A DNA stretch of 64,000 nt from Paenibacillus piscarius (GTDB lineage: Bacteria; Bacillota; Bacilli; Paenibacillales; Paenibacillaceae), in contig NZ_JAIEUI010000006.1 of NCBI RefSeq assembly GCF_022234545.1, forward strand, positions 186,001 through 250,000, read 5' to 3'. Position numbers and translations under genes: made by a program. Numbering within the stretch: position 1 is the first letter of the stretch; each line of letters starts with the position of its first letter. Under the pieces are notes generated by a model. The model saw only the letters and a program-made list of their open reading frames with translations, did not search any database and was not told where the DNA came from. Positions 49,773 through 57,980 of this stretch are shown one piece after another.

Positions 49773-52700
49773 TTATCTTCCCTCCAGTAAGAGTTCAAGT
49801 TCGTTCAGATCAATATGGCGGTCGGAGACTTGCACGGGGGTCCCTGGCACTGCCTCAACCTCCCCTGTAGTCTTGCGGATATGGTCAGCCAGCAGGCGAA
49901 TCGTATTGTAGTTGAACAGATCGTTGGAATGCAGGCTCAGACCGAGCCGTTTATTCAGCTTATCCACCAGCTCCAGCATCAGCACCGAATTCACACCAAG
50001 CTCTGAGAATGGCAGATCGGCATGAACCCCGCCGGCCTCCATATAGATCACTTCCTCGAGCGTGCGGTTCAGGCAGTCCTCCAACATGTCTGCGTCGTGC
50101 GTATGGGAGGTTGTATCAGGCTGAACATAGACTTGTTCTGGCGCAGACTGGGCATGATTGGCCGCCGCTGCGGCTGAGAAGCTATTGCCGACCCAGTATC
50201 GTTTCTTGTCAAAAATATAATGCGGCAGCCGGATCATCCTTACCCCGCTTGCTTCATCATGCAGCTGTCTCCAGTCAATCTTCGCCTTCAGCAGCCAGAG
50301 CTGGGCCAATTGCGGGAGCTGGCGGTTATGCAGTGCACTGGAGATGAACTGTTGCCCCGCTCCGTCCTGGAAGAGAATTGAAGCGATATTATGCTGAGGA
50401 TTCAGGCTGCCGGTATACACATCCGGCAGATTCGTTTCTCCGGCGGCAAAGCGGTTCAATACTAGACTCAGCTCCCGAAGATCCTGGCTTACAATGGCTA
50501 CCCGTTCATCAAAAGCCTCCCGCCCCGCTTGCAGCGTATAGGCGACATCCTCCAGCCGCAGTGTGTAAGAGTCCGTATCTGCAGCCGTCCCGGGAGTTGA
50601 GGTTGTTCCGGCAATATTCCGGCTTCGCTCTAAGGTCTCCGCGCGATTCATCAGCTTCCTTAAGGACCAGCCCGACCATAATGCAGATCCGGCTGCCTCC
50701 TCCCCGTACCATTCCCGGATCACACCGGCCAGCCGTATCTGATGCACCGTATCGGTGCACAGCGCTGTCAAATCTTCGTCGGGGCCGATCTGTCCGGGAA
50801 GCACGCCAAGCGCTTCAGCAACTGCATTCAGACAGCGGTCCTGTACCGCCTTCAGCCCGGAGGCGGATCTGTGAAGCTCCGAAGGCCGCTCACGGTGCCG
50901 TTCAATATAGGTTGCCAGCTGCAGAGCCTGAGCCTGCAGCTTGTCCCGGCTCTTGGCCGACAGCAGGATCAACTGCCTTAGATGTTGTGCCGGCGGAGCA
51001 ATGCACGGCTCGTACTGCTCAATAATAATGTGTGCATTGGTTCCGCCTGCCCCGAAGGAGCTGATGCCTGCCCGGAGCGGCTGAGCCTTCAGGCCATCCG
51101 GTGTCTGCTCCAGGAACGGCTCCCATGACTGAAGCGAACGCTGTACATAGAACGGGGTCCTGGTGAAATCAATGTTCCCGTTAAGCTCCTCTGCGTGAAT
51201 TGAGGGCACTAGCTGCTTGTGCCTCATTTGCAGCAGTACCTTGGTTAAGGAAGCCATACCGGCAGCAGATTCCAGATGGCCGATATTGCTCTTGACCGAA
51301 CCCAGAGCACAGAATTGCGTATCCGTGGTGTATGGCCGGAAGGCCTTCGTCAGCCCGGCCACCTCGATCGGGTCTCCCAGAGCCGTCCCGGTGCCATGCG
51401 CTTCGATATAGCTGATCTGACGGGGATGAAGGCCCGAGCGCTGCAAGGCCTCCCCGATCAGCTCGGATTGGGCATTTGGATTAGGCACCGTATATGAGCT
51501 GACCTTACCGCCGTGGTTGATGGCCGTACCTTTGATCACGCCATATATAGAATCCCCGTCCCGGAGCGCTGCGGTGAGTGGCTTCAGCAAGACAGCCCCA
51601 ACGCCCTCACCTGGAACATAGCCGTCGCCGCCTTGGCCGAAGGCCCGGCATTTCCCTTCCGTAGAGCCGAACCGCTGATCGGCCAGAAAGATATATTTGG
51701 CCGGATGCACAATGGTGTTGACGCTTCCGGCCAGGGCCAGAGCGCTCTCTCCGCGCCGGATGCTCTCGCAGGCCATATGCAGCGCTACCAGTGCCGATGA
51801 GCACATTGTGTCAACCGCCAGACTCGGACCCTTGAAATTGAAGTGATAAGAGATCCGGTTGGCAATGGAGGCGAACGAAGACCGTACATCCATCAGGCGG
51901 CCGTGCTGAGCCTGTTCGGCACCAAGCAGCTGATAATGGGAATTCATGACCCCGATGAACACGCCCACCTTCCGGCCGGAGAGTGTATCTCCCGCCGCCC
52001 CCGCATCTTCCAGGGTGTGATAGGCCGTCTGGAGCATCAGCCGCTCCTGCGGATCCATCAGCTCCGCTTCGCGCGGGGAGACGTGGAAGAATCCCGCATC
52101 GAACAGTTCGACATCCTTCATGAATGCGCCCCACTTGGTATAGACCTTGTCCGGCTTCCCCGGCGCGGGATCATAATCCTTGCGGTAATCCCAGCGTTCC
52201 GGCGGTATCTCCGTGACACAATCCCGGCCCCGGCAGAGCACCTCCCAGAACTCCTCCAGCGTCTCTGCCATCGGATACTGACCGCTTAACCCGATAATGG
52301 CAATATCTGCAGCCATAGTCTCACTAGCCGAAGAGCTTGAGAGAGTCAGTGGCACTTCCTTGTTCACGGCTGGCGCCTGCCCTGTTCTGACCGGCCGTTC
52401 CGCTGCTTGCATGTGCTGCACCCCGGCCGATTGAGATTCATCCGCTCCTGCGGACGGGCGGAAGAATTCCGCATGATGATCCAGGAAGAAGCTCGTCAAG
52501 CCGGCAATGGAGCTGTACTCAAAGAATAAGGTGCTGGGGATATCGGAGAAGTCCTGTTCCAGAATGGTGTTCAGCTCCATAATCATAATTGAATCGATAC
52601 CATAGCTGGCGAAATCAGCCGAAGCTTCCACCTGCGCCGCCGGAACCCGGGTTGCCCGGGAGACGACACCCTTCAGATACTGCTGAACGGCCTCTTCCAC

Positions 52701-55700
52701 CTGCTCAGTGGCAATCCGGCCGGCTGGAGGCTGCTGTGCCTTCCTCTCTGTAACTGCCCCAAGGACCCGGAATGTCTGCTGCTCTTCCCCGCAGGCCACG
52801 ATAATGCGCGGTTCGCCCGAGCGGACCAGCTGCTCCAGCAGCTCAAGACCTGTCTGCGTATCCAGTTGCATGAGCCCCGCATGTTGGCCGTATTGCACTG
52901 CTTCCTCTTCTGACAGCTGCATCGCACCGTCAGTCCATACCGGCCAGTTGACGGACAGGGAAGCCCCGGACCGGAGTCCCGCCTTAACCTGCTCTGTACG
53001 CTGGACAGCGTAACGGTCCATGAAGCTGTTCGCCGCCGCATAAGTGCCTCTGGCAAAATCTCCAATGACCGCCGACAGGGAGGAGAACAGTACGAAGAAA
53101 TCCAGTTTCTCCTGCTGTGTAGCTTCATCCAGGTTGAGAGTTCCTTTAATTTTGGGCAGCAGCACTTCGGCTATTTGGTCTGGTTCTGCCTCCATCAGCG
53201 GCTGCCTGCCAAGTACCCCGGCACAGTGAATGACACCGTTAATAGACTCAAAAACTTCTTTGGCCCGGGACACAATCCGCTCCGCTGCCTGCTGTTGTGC
53301 GATATCCCCGGGTATATATACGACCCGGCCCGGATACCGCTGGAGCCGCTCCAGCTCCAGGCGTCTGACATTATCAAGTGCCGATCTGCCGGTCAGCACT
53401 ACATTGGCTTCATAGTGCTGCAAGGCAAATTCGGCCACAGCAAGGCCCAGCTTGCCCATACCGCCGGTAATCAGGTAGGTTCCGTGCCTGCGGAAGCCGC
53501 TGAATTCTGCTTCCGGCAATGAAGCCAGCGGAACAATGATCCGGCTGCTTCTTGTCCCGTCTGCATAAGAGACTTCAGAGAAGGAGGTTCGTGCAGCGGT
53601 TAACAGCTCTTGTGCTGCGCGCAGCGTCATCTCCCCGCGGCGGCAGTATATAACGGATGGAATATAGCTGCGGTTAATCACCTGCATAGCCTTAGCCAGT
53701 CCTTGCAGCATACCCGCTCCAGGCTCATTGCCTGCTGACGTGGCTAAGAAGAAGCGGACCGGGTGCTGTGGATAGAGCCGGGTAACCGCCTTGAACAGAT
53801 ACAGAACCGGGTACCAGGCGTTCAGGATATCGGTGTGCTCCCCATCCCATTCATACAGAATGTTGTCTATCTTGATCCCCTTGTCCAGCAGCTCGCTGAG
53901 CAGCCTTACATAGTCAGCTTCCCATGCATAGCGGATGCTGAATTCCAGTCTGCCTGCGGCTGCACTGTAAGCTGCTTGGGGCTTGACCATGATGATATGT
54001 TCCGGCACCGTATGTTCCCGGGCAAAAGCCTCAGCCAGCCGGTTCACGTTGGTGTGTTCTGTGGTTAGATAGAGAATATTCCGTATTTCCGCCCTGCGCT
54101 TCGCTTCTCCTGAGCCGCCGGGGAGGTCCGCCGGCCCCGGAAGCCGAGCTTCCTGCCAGCGCTCGGTATACAAGCGGATGGGGCTTGGCAGAATTCCTGC
54201 CTTCAGCCCGCTGGCTTCGTTATACATTACAGACATTACAGGCTTATCCTGAATGGCCCGGATTGTGAAATCTCTGGCTTCCACCAGCACCTCTCCCTGC
54301 TCATTCAGCAGATAGACATTGAACCGCTTCATGCCTGCAGCCTTATCTGCTGTCTCCGGCACCAGTTCCGCATAAGAATAACAGCTTGGCGTAAGTCTGC
54401 CGAAGATGGCGACCTCACCCAGGGCGAACGGAATATGTAATCTTAGCTGCTTGTATGCTTCCGCTCCGCCAATCCAGGTAACTGCCCGCAGTGCAGCATC
54501 CATCAGCGCAGGATGCAGCATGTATTCATTGAAGGAAGGAAGCAGACTCTGCGGCAATTCAAGCTTCTCCAGTGAGTCTATGCTTCCGCATAATGCTTCT
54601 GCCGTAGCCTGGAAGCTTGGCCCGTACCGGAAGCCGATCGAACGGTCGAACACTTCGTTATAACAGAATTCCTTGGTGATTCCGGCTCTGTCACCCGACT
54701 GTATTTCAGCAAGATTGAATCGCTCTCTCTTCACCCGCTGGCCGCTTCCCGTGTATAGCTTGCCTGTACAATGAATCTTCTGGGCGGCCTTATCCCCGGT
54801 ATATACCTGAAACCGCATATACCCGTCGTCCTGGCTGAGCTGAATATAAGCATCCTGAGGTTCAGTCACCTCCAGCCGGTTCACCCATAGGACATCCTTA
54901 ATGGAATGCACCTGCGTCCCGGCTGCGAATTCGCCGGCTGCCCTGACCATCTCCAGATACGCTACACCCGGCAGAATCACCTGTTCATTGACAATATGCT
55001 CGCCCACATAGAAATCACTCACCTTCAGCGTCTTCACGAACAGCAGGCGCTCCGGAGCGGACTTCGCGAGATCAAGCATCGGATGGCTTGGAGCAGCAGC
55101 CGCTTGAGGAGCCGGCATCCAATGACTGGAACGGTTAAAGGCATACCCAGGCAACGGGCGCTTCCTGAAGCTGCCGCCGGGATACAGCCTGTCCCAGTTC
55201 AGATCTGCACCGGCCAGCCACAGCTGAAGCAACAGCTCGCGGAAGCCCTGCATTCCCTCGTTCTGAAGCGATAATGCGGCTACCTCCTGCCCCTCCGCCA
55301 ATAACCGGACCGCTTGGGACTGCAGAATGCTCTGCCCTGCACATTCCTCCTGAAGCTGGTCTCGCCAGGCGGATTCGTCGCTAATTACAGCCATTGGCTG
55401 ATTCGCTTCATACAAGCAGGAATAGGGAGCATCAGGACTCAATTGGCCTTGACGTTCATTGAGCTGATCTCTGGCAGCTTCAAGCACCGCTTCCAACTCA
55501 TTGGCAGAAGATATCAGCAACTGTACTGCCATCTCCTTGGAGATCACTTCATCCAGTACAAGCTGGACCCACTCCCTCAGCCGTTCATCGTTTAGTGTGA
55601 TCCGTTCGGACAGATCCCATTTCTGATTCAGCTTGAGCAGGGAGCCGTAAGCAATAAGCAGCAGCAATACACGCTCCCGCTGCAATGCTGGGTTGTCTTG

Positions 55701-57980
55701 ACTGCCGGCCAGCAGCTCGTCATGTTGCAGCAGCGAGACCGCGGACAGATCCGGAGCATGCTGAGCCAACGCCTGATCCCAATCCCGTAAATATTTCTTG
55801 AACGTGAACTGTGTCCGGCTGAGGATGCGGGCTTTCTCAACATAATGCTTGAACGCCGCTTCGTCAGCCTCGCTAATCCGTAGGTCTCGGAGACCAGCTA
55901 TATAGGGGATACTGATGTGCACAGGCTTGAGCTTCAGTAGCCGAAACGGCTCAATGAATGTCAGCACAGGCCGCTGCAGCTCTGACTCTGCCCAGGTGGT
56001 CCGGCCGGTCAGAAGGTCATACGCCTGGACTGGAGTAACCATACCGCTGACCGCCATTGCTAGAAGTGTGCCTTGCTGCGCACCGCTCACGGAATCCATT
56101 TCCACCCCTAGGCGGATCAGAGCCTTGGCCAGGGTATAATTGGCCAGGAAGGAATAGGCGGCCAGCCGCTCTTTATTCCATTTGGCCATTGAAATGCCAG
56201 TCTGGACAGAGGGTTCCCCTTCTGCCGGCACAATACCGGCAATTACTTCTTCGAATATCTTCCGGACATACGGTTCATCCATAACGCTCTTGATCTCCGC
56301 ATACCCCTTATAGATGATGTTAGTGAATTGAACTGTCCATACCTTCCGGCCCGGTTCTAATCTGTCCGCACCAGCTACGGCAGATTCCAGGAAGGAAGCC
56401 AGCTCCTGGCTGCTCCGGACGATCGCACCAATTCTGTATTCCCGGCACTGCCGCCTTGCAGTAAGCAGTGTCCGGCTAATCTCCGCTATAGGCGCTTCCG
56501 TGATAGCCGGTGAATCAAGCTGCGACTTCCAGGCCGCAATTCCTTCGTGCAGACTCTCTATGCTCTGCGCAGAGAGAGTGATAATCTGCGGCTCCGCAGC
56601 CCGCGGTTTAGCAGGCCTAACGGGTACCGGCGGCTCGTAAGACTCAATAATGACATGGGCGTTAACCCCTCCGAAGCCAAAGCCGCTTACTCCGGCACGC
56701 AGCGGGGTCTGTCCGTTCACAGCAGCCCAGACGGTATTCTCTGTGACAGCCCTGAACGGAGTATGCTCCCAGTCCAGCAGCGGATTCAGGCTGTCCAGGT
56801 TCAGCTGGCCCGGAATCATCTGATGCTTCATCATCAGCAGCACCCGGATGATGCCGGCCATACCGGCGGCGCTTGCCAGATGGCCGATATTCGCCTTCAC
56901 CGAGCCGATGGTACAGAACTGCTTCTCGCCGGTGTACTGCCGGAACACTCTGGTCAGCGCTTCGACTTCAATCGGGTCACCGAGCGCGGTTCCCGTACCG
57001 TGCGCCTCAATATAATTGACTGTTGAAGCGTCTACCCGGGCTTGGCGCAGAGCAGCCTCGACAACCTCCTTCTGCGCGTTCATGCTGGGTGCGGCAATGG
57101 TCTGTGAGGCCCCGCAGTGATTCACAGCGCTTCCCCGGATAACGCCATAGATGTGGTTGTTGTCCCGCACGGCATCCTCCAGCTTCTGGAGCAGCAGCAC
57201 ACCAACGCCTTCTCCCTGAACGAATCCGTCAGCACCCGCATCAAATGCCTTGCATTGTCCGTCCGGGCTCATCATATTCGCCTTGGAAAAGGTCACATAC
57301 CGCCAAGGATGATAGGCAAGGCAGACGCCCGCCGCAATTGAATATTTCGCTTCTCCCGCCTGCAGATTCTGTCTTGCCTTGTGAACAGCAACCAGCGAGG
57401 AGGAGCAGGCAGTATCCAGGGACAGGCTCTCGCCGGTCAGACCGAGATAATGAGAGATCCGGTTCGCCGCTATACACTCGAAGTTACCGAGACCGGCGTA
57501 GTGATCCACCTTTTTGCCGCCGGTCAGGGCAACCAGAGCGTAATCGTTGCCCGTAACGCCGACATATACAGAGGTTCCGGCCTTCTGCAGCTCCTCCAGC
57601 GGAATCCCCGAATCCTCCAGACAGTGCCAGGTCTCTTCCAGCAGAATACGCTGCTGGGGGTCCATGCTTGCGACCTCACGGGGGGACAGATTGAAGAAGG
57701 CATGATCGAACTTGTCAATATCAGATAGCGAAGCACAATACTTCACGAATTGCTCCTGGTCCCAGCCGAGATCCGCTTCATTCTTCAATCCGTATCGTCC
57801 GTTCTGCCAGCGTTCGTAGCTAATTGGCTTCACGGAGTTCACATGGTTCATCATATTGTCCCAGTAGGCGCTGTAATGCCCGGCTCCCGGAAATCTGCTG
57901 CCGATGCCTACAATCGCGATATCTGCTCCCGTTGCAGCCCCGCTGGGCTTATTTCTGCTTGCCGCAGCCTTAGCGCTCAT
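49773..57980 (-). CDS. PKS protein A: KS1-AT remnant-DH-KR-ACP-KS2-ACP-like-LD-ACP (first assembly-line protein)
   Basis: Trans-AT PKS of 2735 aa and the first PKS gene of the operon. KS1 15-445 has Cys near 190 (DTACSSS), EAHGTGT near 325 and NIGH, so it is not a KSQ or KS0; no ACP precedes it. A degenerate AT follows at 545-750, then about 150 residues I cannot assign, then a post-AT-type linker (LPGYAFNRSSHW near 950). DH 965-1270 has HIVNEQVILP (His995, Glu for Gly) and DAALR (Asp1161). KR has GGMGKLG near 1506 and Tyr near 1647, without the B-type Asp. ACP Ser1797. KS2 1895-2325 has Cys2060 in DTMCSSA. An ACP-like insert and linker follow, then the final ACP with Ser2665 (GVNS). Module 2 has no reductive domain. 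I chose ATG 57980 over GTG 58016 because AAGGAG (57988-57993) is 7 nt upstream. It overlaps iorB by 11 nt. Confidence 0.95.
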   Translation of the reverse strand: MSAKAAASRNKPSGAATGADIAIVGIGSRFPGAGHYSAYWDNMMNHVNSVKPISYERWQNGRYGLKNEADLGWDQEQFVKYCASLSDIDKFDHAFFNLSPREVASMDPQQRILLEETWHCLEDSGIPLEELQKAGTSVYVGVTGNDYALVALTGGKKVDHYAGLGNFECIAANRISHYLGLTGESLSLDTACSSSLVAVHKARQNLQAGEAKYSIAAGVCLAYHPWRYVTFSKANMMSPDGQCKAFDAGADGFVQGEGVGVLLLQKLEDAVRDNNHIYGVIRGSAVNHCGASQTIAAPSMNAQKEVVEAALRQARVDASTVNYIEAHGTGTALGDPIEVEALTRVFRQYTGEKQFCTIGSVKANIGHLASAAGMAGIIRVLLMMKHQMIPGQLNLDSLNPLLDWEHTPFRAVTENTVWAAVNGQTPLRAGVSGFGFGGVNAHVIIESYEPPVPVRPAKPRAAEPQIITLSAQSIESLHEGIAAWKSQLDSPAITEAPIAEISRTLLTARRQCREYRIGAIVRSSQELASFLESAVAGADRLEPGRKVWTVQFTNIIYKGYAEIKSVMDEPYVRKIFEEVIAGIVPAEGEPSVQTGISMAKWNKERLAAYSFLANYTLAKALIRLGVEMDSVSGAQQGTLLAMAVSGMVTPVQAYDLLTGRTTWAESELQRPVLTFIEPFRLLKLKPVHISIPYIAGLRDLRISEADEAAFKHYVEKARILSRTQFTFKKYLRDWDQALAQHAPDLSAVSLLQHDELLAGSQDNPALQRERVLLLLIAYGSLLKLNQKWDLSERITLNDERLREWVQLVLDEVISKEMAVQLLISSANELEAVLEAARDQLNERQGQLSPDAPYSCLYEANQPMAVISDESAWRDQLQEECAGQSILQSQAVRLLAEGQEVAALSLQNEGMQGFRELLLQLWLAGADLNWDRLYPGGSFRKRPLPGYAFNRSSHWMPAPQAAAAPSHPMLDLAKSAPERLLFVKTLKVSDFYVGEHIVNEQVILPGVAYLEMVRAAGEFAAGTQVHSIKDVLWVNRLEVTEPQDAYIQLSQDDGYMRFQVYTGDKAAQKIHCTGKLYTGSGQRVKRERFNLAEIQSGDRAGITKEFCYNEVFDRSIGFRYGPSFQATAEALCGSIDSLEKLELPQSLLPSFNEYMLHPALMDAALRAVTWIGGAEAYKQLRLHIPFALGEVAIFGRLTPSCYSYAELVPETADKAAGMKRFNVYLLNEQGEVLVEARDFTIRAIQDKPVMSVMYNEASGLKAGILPSPIRLYTERWQEARLPGPADLPGGSGEAKRRAEIRNILYLTTEHTNVNRLAEAFAREHTVPEHIIMVKPQAAYSAAAGRLEFSIRYAWEADYVRLLSELLDKGIKIDNILYEWDGEHTDILNAWYPVLYLFKAVTRLYPQHPVRFFLATSAGNEPGAGMLQGLAKAMQVINRSYIPSVIYCRRGEMTLRAAQELLTAARTSFSEVSYADGTRSSRIIVPLASLPEAEFSGFRRHGTYLITGGMGKLGLAVAEFALQHYEANVVLTGRSALDNVRRLELERLQRYPGRVVYIPGDIAQQQAAERIVSRAKEVFESINGVIHCAGVLGRQPLMEAEPDQIAEVLLPKIKGTLNLDEATQQEKLDFFVLFSSLSAVIGDFARGTYAAANSFMDRYAVQRTEQVKAGLRSGASLSVNWPVWTDGAMQLSEEEAVQYGQHAGLMQLDTQTGLELLEQLVRSGEPRIIVACGEEQQTFRVLGAVTERKAQQPPAGRIATEQVEEAVQQYLKGVVSRATRVPAAQVEASADFASYGIDSIMIMELNTILEQDFSDIPSTLFFEYSSIAGLTSFFLDHHAEFFRPSAGADESQSAGVQHMQAAERPVRTGQAPAVNKEVPLTLSSSSASETMAADIAIIGLSGQYPMAETLEEFWEVLCRGRDCVTEIPPERWDYRKDYDPAPGKPDKVYTKWGAFMKDVELFDAGFFHVSPREAELMDPQERLMLQTAYHTLEDAGAAGDTLSGRKVGVFIGVMNSHYQLLGAEQAQHGRLMDVRSSFASIANRISYHFNFKGPSLAVDTMCSSALVALHMACESIRRGESALALAGSVNTIVHPAKYIFLADQRFGSTEGKCRAFGQGGDGYVPGEGVGAVLLKPLTAALRDGDSIYGVIKGTAINHGGKVSSYTVPNPNAQSELIGEALQRSGLHPRQISYIEAHGTGTALGDPIEVAGLTKAFRPYTTDTQFCALGSVKSNIGHLESAAGMASLTKVLLQMRHKQLVPSIHAEELNGNIDFTRTPFYVQRSLQSWEPFLEQTPDGLKAQPLRAGISSFGAGGTNAHIIIEQYEPCIAPPAQHLRQLILLSAKSRDKLQAQALQLATYIERHRERPSELHRSASGLKAVQDRCLNAVAEALGVLPGQIGPDEDLTALCTDTVHQIRLAGVIREWYGEEAAGSALWSGWSLRKLMNRAETLERSRNIAGTTSTPGTAADTDSYTLRLEDVAYTLQAGREAFDERVAIVSQDLRELSLVLNRFAAGETNLPDVYTGSLNPQHNIASILFQDGAGQQFISSALHNRQLPQLAQLWLLKAKIDWRQLHDEASGVRMIRLPHYIFDKKRYWVGNSFSAAAAANHAQSAPEQVYVQPDTTSHTHDADMLEDCLNRTLEEVIYMEAGGVHADLPFSELGVNSVLMLELVDKLNKRLGLSLHSNDLFNYNTIRLLADHIRKTTGEVEAVPGTPVQVSDRHIDLNELELLLEGR
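50630..50860 (-). other. ACP-like domain without phosphopantetheine Ser, behind KS2
   Basis: Residues about 2374-2451 of protein A have ACP helices (CLNAVAEALGVLPGQIGPDE, TVHQIRLAGVI), but the GxDS site reads CTDT: Thr2411 (codon 50748-50750) replaces Ser and Cys replaces Gly. Followed by the linker signature YTLQAGREAFDERV. Confidence 0.7.
55731..56348 (-). other. Degenerate acyltransferase (AT) domain behind KS1
   Basis: Residues about 545-750 of protein A follow the order of an AT: an N-terminal strand (VWTVQFTNI), the helix before the nucleophile (SFLANYTLAKALIRLGVE), the elbow, then AMAVSGMVTPVQAYDLL as in AGVLSLEDAL, and a C-terminal PVHISIPYIAGL segment. The elbow GHSxG reads GAQQG (56070-56084), so the nucleophile is Gln635 and the His is Ala. 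The segment between elbow and C-terminal strand is only about 50-60 residues, so the small ferredoxin-like subdomain is missing. It cannot act as a normal transferase. Confidence 0.75.

Noticed and set aside
2867..57410. Non-elongating KS0 domains
   Set aside because: Each of the 13 KSs has Cys in (T/S)(A/M)CSS, His in (A/T)HGTGT and His in the IGH segment, so sequence alone gives no KS0.
1028..57980. C-methyltransferase or enoylreductase domains
   Set aside because: I looked for SAM-binding ExGxGxG and ER nucleotide motifs between DH, KR and ACP domains; all glycine-rich sites belong to KR domains.
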